Below are positions 31,856 to 45,235 of a DNA stretch of 64,000 nt, in pieces. The DNA comes from Cherax quadricarinatus (lineage: Eukaryota > Arthropoda > Malacostraca > Decapoda > Parastacidae), in the NCBI RefSeq assembly GCF_038502225.1, contig NC_091353.1, positions 2,684,379-2,748,378 of the forward strand, given 5' to 3'. The translations under genes were made by a program, and so were the position numbers. Within the stretch, counting starts at the first letter, position 1. Each line of letters starts with the position of its first letter. Below the pieces are notes generated by a model. It ran no database searches and was not told where the DNA came from. It was given only the letters and a program-made list of their open reading frames with translations.

Positions 31856-33030
31856 CCCATGTACACTATCACTCCCAGGTACACTATCACTCCCAGGTAC
31901 ACTGTCAGTCTCCCAGGTACACTATCAGTCTCCCAGGTACACTATCAGTCTCCCAGGTACACTGTCAGTCTCCCAGGTACACTATCAGTCTCCCAGGTAC
32001 ACTGTCAGTCTCCCAGGTACACTATCAGTCTCCCAGGTACACTATCAGTCTCCCAGGTACACTGTCAGTCTCCCAGGTACACTATCACTCCCCCCAGGTT
32101 CACTATCACTCTCCCAGATACACTATCACTCCCAGGTACACTATCACTCCCAGGTACACTATCGCTCTCCCAGACACACTATTACTCTCCCAGGTACACT
32201 ATCACTCACAGGTACACTATCACTCTCCCAGGTACACTATTACTCTCCCAGGTGCACTATCACTGCCAGGTACACTATCATTCTCCCAGGTACACCATCA
32301 CTCCCAGGTACACTATCACTCTCCCAGGTACACTATTACTCTCTCTCTAAGGTACACTATCACTCTCCCAGGTACACTATCACTCCCAGATACACTATCA
32401 CTCTCCCTGGTTCACTATCGCTCTCCCAGGTACATTATCACTCTCAGGCACACTATCACTCTCCCAGGTACACTATCACTCCCAGGTACACTATCACTCT
32501 CCCAGATACACTATCACTCTCCCAGACACACTATCACTCTCCCAGGTACACTATCACTCCCAGGTACACTATCACTCTCCCAGATACACTATCACTCTCC
32601 CAGATACACTATCACTCTCCCAGGTACATTATCACTCCCAGATACACTATCACTCTCCCTGGTTCACTATCGCTCTCCCAGGTACATTATCACTCTCAGG
32701 CACACTATCACTCTCCCAGGTACACTATCACTCCCAGGTACACTATCACTCCCAGGTACACTATCACTCTCCCAGATACACTATCACTCCCAGGTACACT
32801 ATCACTCCCAGGTACACTATCACTCCCAGCTACACTACCACTCTCCCAGGTACACTATCACTCTCCCAGGTACACTATTAGTCTCCCAGGTACACTATTA
32901 GTCTCCCAGGTACACTATCACTCTCCCAGGTACACTATTAGTCTCCCAGGTACACTATCACTCTCCCAGGTGCACTATTAGTCTCCCAGGTACACTATCA
33001 CTCTCCTAGGTGCACTATCACTCCCAGGTA

Positions 33031-33032
<2 letters not shown>
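31856..33032. repeat. 18/20-bp minisatellite, about 60 units
   Basis: Units contain CCCAGGTACACTATCACT (18 bp) or the same with an extra CT (20 bp). The first 200 bp use the CAGTCT form and later units CACTCT. Mixed 18/20 spacing means frames rotate, but the absence of stops leaves long spurious open frames. Confidence 0.95.
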
Positions 33033-33314
<282 letters not shown>

Positions 33315-33317
33315 CTG

Positions 33318-33800
33318 AAGGTAACCACCCAGGTCACCGTGCAGGTCACAGACAAGGTCACTACCCAGGTCACCGCACAGGTCACCATCCAGGTCACAGA
33401 CAAGGTCACTACCCAGGTCACCATCCAGGTCACAGACCAGGTCACTACCCAGGTCACCACCCAGGTCACCACCCAGGTAACCACCCAGGTCACTATCCTG
33501 GTCACCACCCAAGTCACCACCCAGGTCACCATCCAGGTCACAGACCAGGTCACTACCCAGGTCACCACCCAGGTCACCACCCAGGTCACTACCCTGGTCA
33601 CTACCCAGGTCACCACCCAGGACACCATCCAGGTCAGAGACCAGGTCACTACCCAGGTCACCACCCAGGTCACCACCCAGGTCACCACCCAGGTCACTAC
33701 CCTGGTCACCACCCAAGTCACCACCCAGGTCACCATCCAGGTCACAGACCAGGTCGCCACCAACGTCACCGTCCAAGTCACAGACCAAGTACACCTGGTT
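33318..33800. repeat. 12-bp minisatellite with AGGTCA, about 40 units
   Basis: Units are CAGGTCACCACC with variants (CACTAC, CACCAT, CACAGA). A 108-bp (9-unit) higher-order pattern is visible: a CATCCAGGTCACAGACCAGG marker recurs, and so does TACCCTGGTCA. Plus-frame translation TTQVTTQVT... and the minus DLGGDLGG frame are artefacts. Confidence 0.93.
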
Positions 33801-33849
33801 ACTGGAGTGATTAAGCAGGTTGTTAGTAGCAGCCTGCCACAATACAAGG

Positions 33850-36800
33850 TGTCATCATCATTCTACTAATTACTTATCATCAATCTACTAGTTATCATTC
33901 TACTAGTTATCATTCTACTAGTTATTATAATTCTACTACTTATTATCATTCTACTAGTTATCATCATTCTATTAGTTATTATCATTCTACTAGTTATTAT
34001 AATTCTACTAGTTATTATCATTCTACTAGTTATCATCATTCTACTAGTTATTATAATTCTACTAGTTATTATCATTCTACTAGTTATTATCATTCTACTA
34101 GTTATTATAATTCTACTAGTTATCATCATTCTACTAGTTATTATCATTCTACTAGTTATTATCATTCTACTAGTTATTATCATTCTACTAGTTATCATCA
34201 TTCTACTAGTTATTATCATTCTACTAGTTATTATCATTCTACTAGTTATCATCATTCTACTAGTTATTATAATTCTACTACTTATTATCATTCTACTAGT
34301 TATCATCATTCTATTAGTTATTATCATTCTACTAGTTATTATCATTCTACTAGTTATTATCATTCTACTAGTTATTATCATTCTACTAGTTATTATCATT
34401 CTACTAGTTATTATCATTCTACTAGTTATTATAATTCTACTAGTTATTATCATTCTACTAGTTATCATCATTCTACTAGTTATTATAATTCTACTAGTTA
34501 TTATCATTCTACTAGTTATTATCATTCTACTAGTTATCATCATTCTACTAGTTATTATCATTCTACTAGTTATCATCATTCTACTAGTTATTATAATTCT
34601 ACTAGTTATTATCATTCTACTAGTTATTATCATTCTACTAGTTATTATCATTCTACTAGTTATCATCATTCTATTAGTTATTATCATTCTACTAGTTATT
34701 ATCATTCTACTAGTTATTATCATTCTACTAGTTATCATCATTCTACTAGTTATCATCATTCTACTAGTTATTATCATTCTACTAGTTATCATCATTCTAT
34801 TAGTTATTATCATTCTACTAGTTATTATCATTCTACTAGTTATTATCATTATACTAGTTATTATCATTCTACTAGTTATTATCATTCTACTAGTTATCAT
34901 CATTCTACTAGTTATTATCATTCTACTAGTTATTATCATTCTACTAGTTATTATCATTCTACTAGTTATTATCATACTACTAGTTATCATTCTACTAGTT
35001 ATCATCATTCTACTAGTTATTATCACTCTACTAGTTATCATCATTCTATTAGTTATTATCATTCTACTAGTTACTATCATTCTACTAGTTATTATCATTC
35101 TACTAGTTATTATCATTCTACTAGTTACTATCATTCTACTAGTTATTATCATTCTACTAGTTATTATCATTCTACTAGTTATTATCATTCTACTAGTTAT
35201 CATCATTCTAGTTATTATCATTCTACTAGTTATTATCATTCTACTAGTTATTATAATTCTACTAGTTATTATCATTCTACTAGTTATTATCATTCTACTA
35301 GTTATTACCATTCTACTAATTATTATAATTCTACTAGTTATTATCATTCTACTAGTTATTATCATTCGACTAGTTATTATCATTCTACTAGTTATTATCA
35401 TTCTACTAGTTATTATCATTCTACTATTTATTATCATTCTACTAGTTATTATCATTCTACTAGTTATTATCATTCTACTAGTTATTATCATTCTACTATT
35501 TATTATCATTCTACTAGTTATTATCATTCGACTAGTTATTATCATTCGACTAGTTATTATCATTCTACTAGTTATTATCATTCTACTAGTTATTATCATT
35601 CTACTATTTATTATCATTCTACTAGTTATTATCATTCGACTAGTTATTATCATTCTACTAGTTATTATCATTCTACTAGTTATCATCATTCTACTAGTTA
35701 TTATCATTCTACTAGTTATTATCATTCTACTAGTTATCATCATTCTACTATTTATTATCATTCTACTAGTTAATATCATTCTACTAGTTATTATCATTCT
35801 ACTAGTTATTATCATTCTACTAGTTATTATCATTCTACTATTTATTATCATTCTACTAGTTATTATCATTCTACTAGTTATTATCATTCTACTAGTTATT
35901 ATCATTCTACTAGTTATCATCATTCTACTAGTTATTATCATTCTACTAGTTATTATCATTCTACTAGTTATCAACATTCTATTAGTTATTATCATTCTAC
36001 TAGTTATCAACATTCTACTAGTTATCAACATTCTATTAGTTATTATCATTCTACTAGTTATTATCATTCTACTAGTTATCATCATTCTACTAGTTATCAA
36101 CATTCTATTAGTTATTATCATTCTACTAGTTATTATCATTCTACTAGTTATCATCATTCTACTAGTTATCATTCTACTAGTTATTATCATTCTACTAGTT
36201 ATTATCATTCTACTAGTTATTGTCATTCTACTAGTTATCGTCATTCTATTAGTTACAATTCTACTAGTTATTGTCATTCTACTAGTTATTATCATTCTAC
36301 TAGTTCTTATCATTCTACTAGTTATCATCATTCTACTAGTTATTATCATTCTACTAGTTATCATCACTCTACTAGTTATTATCATTCTACTAGTTATCAT
36401 CATTCTACTAGCTATTATCATTCTACTAGTTATCATCACTCTACTAGTTATTATCATTCTACTAGTTATTATCATTCTACTAGTTATTATCATTCTACTA
36501 GTTATTATCATTCTACTAGTTATCATCATTCTACTAGTTATTATCATTCTACTAGTTATCATCACTCTACTAGTTATTATCATTCTACTAGTTATCATCA
36601 TTCTACTAGTTATTATCATTCTACTAGTTATTATCATTCTACTAGTTATCATCATTCTACTAGTTATTATCATTCTACTAGTTATTATCATTCTACTAGT
36701 TATTACCATTCTCCTAGTTATCATCATTCTACTAGTTATCATCATTCTACTAGTTATTATCATTCTACTAGTTATTATCATTCTACTAGCTATTATCATT

Positions 36801-38935
36801 CTACTAGTTATCATCATTCTACTAGTTATTATCATTCTACTAGTTATTATCATTCTACTAGTTATCATCATTCTACTAGTTATTATCATTCTACTAGTTA
36901 TTATCATTCTACTAGTTATTATCATTCTACTAGCTATTATCATTCTACTAGTTATCATCATTCTACTAGTTATCATCATTCTACTAGTTATTATCATTCT
37001 ACTAGTTATCATCATTCTACTAGTTATCATCATTCTACTAGTTATCATCATTCTACTAGTTATTATCATTCTACTAGTTATCATCATTCTACTAGTTATC
37101 ATCATTCTACTAGTTATCATCATTCTACTAGTTATTATCATTCTACTAGTTATCATCATTCTACTAGTTATTATCATTCTACTAGTTATTATCATTCTAA
37201 TAGTTATTATCATTCTACTAGTTATTATCATTCTACTAGTTATTATCATTCTACTAGTTATCATCATTCTACTAGTTATTATCATTCTAATAGTTATTAT
37301 CATTCTACTAGTTATTATCATTCTACTAGTTATTATCATTCTACTAGTTATCATCATTCTATTAGTTATCATTCTACTAGTTATTATCATTCTACTAGTT
37401 ATTATCATTCTACTAGTTATCATCATTCTACTAGTTATTATCATTCTACTAGTTATTATCATTCTACTAGTTATTATCATTCTACTAGTTATCATTCTAC
37501 TAGTTATCATCATTCTACTAGTTATTATCACTCTACTAGTTATCATCATTCTATTAGTTATTATCATTCTACTAGTTATTATCATTCTACTAGTTATTAT
37601 GATTCTACTAGTTATTATAATTCTACTAGTTATTATCATTCTACTAGTTATCATCATTCTACTAGTTATTATCATTCTAGTTATTATCATTCTACTAGTT
37701 ATTATCATTCTACTAGTTATTATAATTCTACTAGTTATTATCATTCTACTAGTTATTATCATTCTACTAGTTATTACCATTCTACTAATTATTATAATTC
37801 TACTAGTTATTATCATTCTACTAGTTATTATCATTCGACTAGTTATTATCATTCTACTAGTTATTATCATTCTACTAGTTATCATCATTCTACTATTTAT
37901 TATCATTCTACTAGTTAATATCATTCTACTAGTTAATATCATTCTACTAGTTATTATCATTCTACTGGTTATTATCATTCTACTAGTTATTATCATTCTA
38001 CTAGTTATTATCATTCTACTAGTTATTATCATTCTACTAGTTATTATCATTCTACTAGTTATCATCATTCTACTAGTTATTATCATTCTACTAGTTATCA
38101 TCATTCTACTAGTTATCAACATTCTATTAGTTATTATCATTCTACTAGTTATTATCATTCTACTAGTTATCATCATTCTACTAGTTATCATTCTACTAGT
38201 TATTATCATTCTACTAGTTATTATCATTCTACTAGTTATTATCATTCTACTAGTTATTGTCATTCTACTAGTTATCATCATTCTATTAGTTACAATTCTA
38301 CTAGTTATTGTCATTCTACTAGTTATTATCATTCTACTAGTTCTTATCATTCTACTAGTTATCATCATTCTACTAGTTATTATCATTCTACTAGTTATCA
38401 TCACTCTACTAGTTATTATCATTCTACTAGTTATCATCATTCTACTAGCTATTATCATTCTACTAGTTATCATCACTCTACTAGTTATTATCATTCTACT
38501 AGTTATTATCATTCTACTAGTTATTATCATTCTACTAGTTATTATCATTCTACTAGTTATTATCATTCTACTAGTTATCATCACTCTACTAGTTATTATC
38601 ATTCTACTAGTTATCATCATTCTACTAGTTATTATCATTCTACTAGTTATTATCATTCTACTAGTTATCATCATTCTACTAGTTATTATCATTCTACTAG
38701 TTATTATCATTCTACTAGTTATTACCATTCTCCTAGTTATCATCATTCTACTAGTTATCATCATTCTACTAGTTATTATCATTCTACTAGTTATTATCAT
38801 TCTACTAGCTATTATCATTCAACTAGTTATCATCATTCTACTAGTTATTATCATTCTACTAGTTATTATCATTCTACTAGTTATTATCATTCTACTAGCT
38901 ATTATCATTCAACTAGTTATCATCATTCTACACTG
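33850..38935. repeat. 18-bp satellite array, about 280 copies
   Basis: The monomer is TTATTATCATTCTACTAG (18 bp). Variants are TTATCATC, ATAATTCT, CTATTAGT, CATTCGAC and CTACTATT, plus occasional 15-bp units. Rare-variant markers are repeated about 2.04 kb apart (see findings). The minus strand is open for 1650 codons as (RMIITS)n and the plus strand as (IILLVI)n; both are artefacts. Confidence 0.97.
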
Positions 38936-39770
38936 GTTGCTCGTCCCGTTTCTACTGGTTGTCGTTAATTATGGATTGTTATCGTTCTACCAGTTATCAT
39001 CATTTCTACTAGTTATTATCGTTTCATGCCAGTTGACCTCATTTCTACTGGTTATTGTCGTTCTACTGGTTATCGTCGTTTCTATAAATTATTAACATAG
39101 CTCTATAGATTGTTCAACCATTCCTACTAGTTATTTAATAATTACCACTGGTTTGTAATGTTCATTAGATTGGTGTCATTCCAGCCTAGTTATTTGTCAT
39201 TCTCTAGTTGTGTATTTTGGTTCTGTCAGCTACCTGGTGCGTGCCATTTCAGGTGCCAGTCGCCTGCTGGTTTTATATCTTATTCTATAAATTTATCATT
39301 CTTTAGTTGTTATGTTTCAGGTATCATTATTCTAGATTGTATTACAGTTATTATGTTACTAGGTTCAACGTCATTTATGGGTTGTCATCATTTCTACTAG
39401 TTGTCAATGTTTGGTTTATCATTCTGCTGGTTGTTATGTTTAGCGTTCATCAGTGTTCTGCCGTTGTGTGTTGCTGGTACCAATATTCTGTTATCGTTAC
39501 GATGTGAATACTGGACAATAAACATTCTACGGTTATCATCGATCACTGGTTATCGTCATTCTACTGGTTATCATCGTTCTGGTTGTTATCATTCTACTGG
39601 TTATCGTCATTCTGTAGTTATCGTCGTTCTCACTGGTTGGTATCGTTCTGCCAGTTGTTGTCGTTCTACTAATTCCTTTATCATTCTACTACAGTTATTA
39701 TATTCCTACTAGTTTACATCATCATTCTAGTTATTATCATTTATAGTTCATCAATCATTCTACTAATTAT
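38936..39770. repeat. strongly diverged part of the 18-bp satellite
   Basis: Recognisable pieces such as TTCTACTGGTTATCGTCG persist, but with many substitutions and indels. No gene is apparent: the short plus frames are Phe/Ile/Leu/Tyr-rich and lack any recognisable motif. Confidence 0.7.
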
Positions 39771-40022
39771 CATCATTTCTACTAGTTATTATCATTTCTA
39801 CTAGTTATCATCATTTCTACTAGTTATCATCATTCTACTAGTTATTATCATTTCTACTAGTTATTATCATTCTACTAGTTATTATCATTCTACTAGTTAT
39901 TATCATTCTACTAGTTATTATCATTCTACTAGTTATTATCATTCTACTAGTTATTATCATTCTACTAGTTATTATCATTCTACTAGTTATTATCATTCTA
40001 CTAGTTATTATCATTCTACTGG
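39771..40022. repeat. homogeneous 18-bp satellite, right block
   Basis: About 14 near-perfect units of the same 18-bp monomer resume here after the diverged block, then stop abruptly at 40022. Confidence 0.93.
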
Positions 40023-40054
40023 ACATTTAACTCTGGGATTTAGAAAAGTAGCGT

Positions 40055-40830
40055 TAAGACTTCCTCCCCTCCCCCACCTCCTCCCCCTCTCCCCTCACCT
40101 CCCCCACCTCCTCCCCCTCTCCCCTCACCTCCCCCACCTCCTCCCCCTCCTTCCACCTCCTCCCACCTCTCCTCCCCTCCCCACCTCCAGCCTCTCCTCC
40201 CCCCACCTCCTCCCCCTCCCCTCACTTCCCCACCGCCTCCCCTTTCCCTCCACCTCCCCACCTCCTCCTCCTCCCCACCTCCTCCCCTCTCCTCCTTCCC
40301 CACCTCCCCTCTCCCCTCACTTCCCCCACCTCCTCCCCCTCTCCCCTCGCTTCTCCCACCTCTCCCCTCTCCTCTTCCCCCTCCTCCCCCTCTCCCTCAC
40401 CTCCCCCACCTCCTCCTCTCCCTCCTTCCTCCTCCCCTCTCCCCTCCTCCCCGCCCCTCCTCTCCCCTCACTTCCCCCATCTCACTCCTCTCCCTCCTCC
40501 CCCTCCTCCCCTCTCCTCACTACCCCATCCTCCTCCCTCTCTCCCCTCACCTCCCCACCTCCTCCCCTCTCCCCTCACTTCCCCACCTCCTCCTCTCCCT
40601 CCTTCCCCACCTCCTCCCCCCTCTCCTCACTTCCCCACCTCCTCCCCTCTCCCTCTGGCTCCCACCACCTCCTCGCCCTCTCCTCACTTCCTCTACCTCC
40701 TCCCCCCTCCTCCCTCCTTCACACATCCTCCTCCTCACCTCCACCTCCCCTCTCCCTCCACCTCCCTCCTAGCCTCCCCTCCCCTCACCTCCCCATAACC
40801 TCCCCTCCCCCTCCTCCCACAATCTCAGAG
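40055..40830. repeat. C/T-rich polypyrimidine tract
   Basis: Irregular units of CCTCCCCCACCTCCTCCCCC type with loose periodicity. The opposite strand is G/A-rich (GGGGAGGTGGGG-like), which could adopt triplex or G-quadruplex structures in principle. Open frames on the minus strand are Gly/Arg/Glu low-complexity artefacts. Confidence 0.85.
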
Positions 40831-40874
40831 TATCCAGTTACTCCCCACCTGCCTGTTATGTTCTGCTTAACACA
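40831..40874. other. short junction sequence
   Basis: About 45 bp of unique sequence between the polypyrimidine tract and the 20-bp satellite; no feature. Confidence 0.6.
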
Positions 40875-43800
40875 TGTTTAAACTGCCCTCCCCACTAACA
40901 TTACATTCTCCCCACTAACATTACATTCACTACACTAACATTACATTCTCCCCACTAACATTACATTCACTACACATAACCAAATTCCTTTCACACTAAC
41001 GTTACGTTCTCTACTAACATTACATTCACTACACTAACATTACATTCACTACACTAACGTTACATTCACTACACTAACATTTACATTCACCACACTAGCA
41101 TTACGTTCACTACACTAAACGTTACATTCACTACACTAACATTACATTCACTACTAACATTGCATTCACTCACACTAACATTACATTCGCTACACTAACA
41201 TTACATTCACTACACTAACATTGCATTCCTACGCTAATAACATTGCATTCACTGCACTAACGTTACGTTCGCTACACTAACATTACATTCATTCACACTA
41301 ACATTCATTCACTACACTAACGATGCATTCGCTACACTAACGTTGTTCATACACTAACATTACATTCCACCACACATAACGTACATTCCACTACACTTCA
41401 GCATTACATTCCTACACTAACATTACATTCACTACACTAACGTACATTCACTACACTAACATTACATTCTTCTACCACTAACATTTTCACTGCACTAACA
41501 TTGCAGTTCTACTAACGTTACATTCACTACACTAACATTACATTCATACCTAACGTACATTCACTACACTAACATTACATTCACTACACTAACATTTACA
41601 TTCTCCCCACTATCGGCTACATTCACTGCACTAACGTTACATTCACTACTAACATTACGTTGCTTCACTAACATTACATTCACTTTCTTTATAACATTCT
41701 CCACTAACATTACATTCATACACTAACATTACATTCCTGCATTCAGCATTACGATTCTACACTAACATTACATTCACTTCACTAACATTGCATTCACTAC
41801 GCTAACATTACATTCTCCACTAACATTACGATTTCACCACACTAACATTACATTCAACTACACTAACGTGCATTCACTACGCCAGCATTGCATTCACTGC
41901 ACTAACGTTACATTCCTACTAATTACGATTCACTTCTTTTTCTTGATCACATTCACCATAACAATTCATTCCTTTATAACGCGTTATACCACTAACATTC
42001 CGTTCCTTTACACTAACATTGCGTTCACTACTAACATTCATTCACCACGCAGCATGCATTCCACATAACATTGCATTCTTACACTAACGTGCATTCACCA
42101 CACTAAACATTGCATTCACCACACTAACGTACATTCACTGCACTAACATTACGTTCACTACACACTAACGTTATTCCGCCACACTAACATTCCATTCGCT
42201 GCACGGTACATTCACTGCACTAACATTACATTCACTCTTTAACATTACATTCACTGCGCAACATTCCATTACTTTCACTAACATTGCATTCACACACTAC
42301 CAAATTACATTCACTGCACTAACGTTACATTTCACTACACTAACATTGCATTCACTTTACACTAACATTACATTCTTCCACTAACGTTGTTCACTACACT
42401 AACGTTAAATTTCACTACACTAACATTACATTCACCACACTAACGTTACATTCACCGCACTAACGTGCATTCCACTGCACTAACATTACACGTTCACCAC
42501 ACTAACGTGCATTATACACTAACGTTCCATTCCACTACCCCTCGACCATTCACATGTGTTACGTTCACCACACCTAACATTACATTCACTACTTCGTTCA
42601 TTACATTCTACACTAACATTACATTCTTTACACTAACATTACATTCATTTCTTATTACATTCACCACTAACATTGTTATTCTACCATATTACGTTCTACA
42701 CTAACATTACATTCTCCACACTAACGTGCATTCACTGCACCTAACATTGCATTCACTACTTTAACATTACATTCACTGCATAACATTACATTCCTGCATT
42801 AACCATTGCATTCGCTACACTAACGTACATTTCACCACACTAACATTACATTCACTACACTAAATCACATTCACCCACACTAACATTACATTCACTACGT
42901 GTATTACGTTCCTTACTAACATTACATTCACCACACTAACATTACATTCACTACTAACATTACACATTCCTACACTAACATTACATTTCTCCCCCACTAA
43001 CATTACATTCATACACTAACATTTACATTCACTACACTAACATTACATTCACTACACTAACATTACATTCACCGCATTAACATTACATTCACTGCACCTA
43101 ACATTGCATTCCACCACTAACATTACATTCACCAAATTAACGTTACGATTCACCACGCCTAACGTTACGTTCATACTAACATTACGTTCACTGCTAACAT
43201 TACGTTCTTCACCTAGTTACATTCTCATACTAACTTGATGCATTCTCTTTATAACATTACATTCTCCCTAACATTACATTCTCCACACTAACGTGCATTC
43301 ACTATGCTGTTAAATTGCATTCACTGCACTAACGTTACGTTCACTGCACTAGCATTGCATTCACTGCACTAACATTACATTCACTTTACTAACATTACAT
43401 TCACTACCATGTTCTGATCACCCCAATAACATTACATTGTCCACTAACGTTACGTTCTCCTCTAACATTATTCTCATACTAACATTACATTCTCACCTGT
43501 GTGCATTCTCACTAACATTATTCTCCTATTGAACTGCCTTCAACATTACATTCCACCCCACTAACATTCACATTTTCTCACCCACTAACATTACATTCAC
43601 CCCCACTAAGTACATTCCCCACTAACATTACATTCTCACTAACATTACGTTCACCACACTAACATTTACATTCTCGCTAACGTTACATTTCACCACTATT
43701 ATTTACATTTCTGCCACACTAACATTACATTCACCCCCACTAACATTACATTCACTGCACCATGTTGTGTTTACTAACGTTGCATTTACTACACTAGCAT

Positions 43801-45235
43801 TGCACATTGTTACTAACATTACATTCCCGCCCCACTAACATTGCATTCAATCCACGCCTAATTACATTCCACTGCACTAACGTTGCGGTATTTTTTTAAT
43901 ATTCATTCACCCCACTAACATTACATTCGTCCCTTTCGTTTGTTACTCATAACATTGCATTCCTTTCACTAACGTTACATTCCACACACTAACATTGCAT
44001 TCTCTTTACTAACGTACATTCTCTATAACATTACATTCACCCCTAACATTACATTCTCCCCCGCTCGCATTACGGTCCCACTAACATTGCGATTCTCTTA
44101 CTAGCATTGCATTCCTTACGTAACATTGCATTCACTTTAACGCATTACATTCTCCCCACTAATTACATTCACCGCTAATTCGTTCACCACACTAACATTT
44201 TAAATTTCACTACATAACGTTCATTCCTTTCTGCTAACGTACATTCACTATAACATTACATTCACCACACTAATTCATTCACTGCACTAACATTACATTC
44301 TTTACTTATTATTCACTACACTAACATTACATTTACTTTCACTATTTACGTTCATACACTAACATTGCATTCTACACTAACGTACATTCACTACACTAAC
44401 ATTACATTCACTACACTAACATTACATTCACCACACCTAACATTACATTCACTACTAACGTGCATTCACCACACTAACATTACATTCACTACACTAACAT
44501 TACATTCCACCACTGTTACATTCACTACACTAACATTCACATTGCTACACTAAACATTACATTCTTACACTAACGTTCCATTGCCACTAGTTACATTCCT
44601 TTCACTAGCATTGCATTCACCACACCTAACGTTACATTCACCACACTAACGTTGCATTCACCGCACTAACGTTACATTCTGCACTAACATTTATTCATAA
44701 CATTACATTCCATACACTAACATTACATTCCACCACACTAACATTACATTCACTACACTGTTTTGTTACGTTCACTACTAACATTACATTCCTACACTAA
44801 CGTTACATTCACTACATAACATTACATTCCTTTCACTAACGTTGCATTCACTGCACTAACGTTACATTCCACTACACTAACATTGCGATTCTTTCACTAA
44901 CATTACATTCACTACACCTAACATTCACATTCACCACACTAACGTGCACATTCACCACTAACATTGCATTCCACTGCACTAACATTACATTCCGCCACTA
45001 ACGTTACATTCACCACTAACATTGCATTCCACCCTACACTAACGTTACATTTCACCCGCATAACATTGCGATATACTAACAACCGTTGCCACGCACTAAC
45101 GTTGCATTCCGCCACTAACATTGCATTCCTTACATAACGTTACGTTATGCGCTAGCGTTACGTTCTCCCCACTAACGGCCATTCACTGCACTAACGTTAC
45201 ATTCACCGCACTAACATTACATTCTCATAACATTG
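40875..45235. repeat. degenerate 20-bp satellite, indel-rich block
   Basis: This is the same ACTAACATTACATTCACTAC family as the rest of the right third, but with frequent A-to-G changes (ACGTT, TTGCATT, CTGCAC) and many small indels. A rare marker (CACCCCAATAACATTACATT at about 43419) matches markers in the clean array at 50913 and 60384. It is therefore homologous higher-order sequence and not an unrelated satellite. Short open frames are meaningless. Confidence 0.85.

Noticed and set aside
29323..32981. Poly-Leu, poly-Ala, poly-Cys and poly-Gln frames
   Set aside because: All arise from the CTG/CAG tract and adjoining minisatellite. No unique protein sequence is attached, so a polyQ gene is not supported.
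33866..38818. 1650-residue (RMIITS)n frame
   Set aside because: An 18-bp tandem repeat without stops; no composition change or domain suggests a protein.
39158..39712. Short plus-strand frames with hydrophobic stretches in the diverged 18-bp block
   Set aside because: Remnants of the satellite are visible throughout, frames overlap in different phases, and no known motif is seen.
40040..40830. Gly/Arg/Glu-rich minus-strand proteins
   Set aside because: Low-complexity translation of a polypyrimidine tract; no motif or coherent frame.
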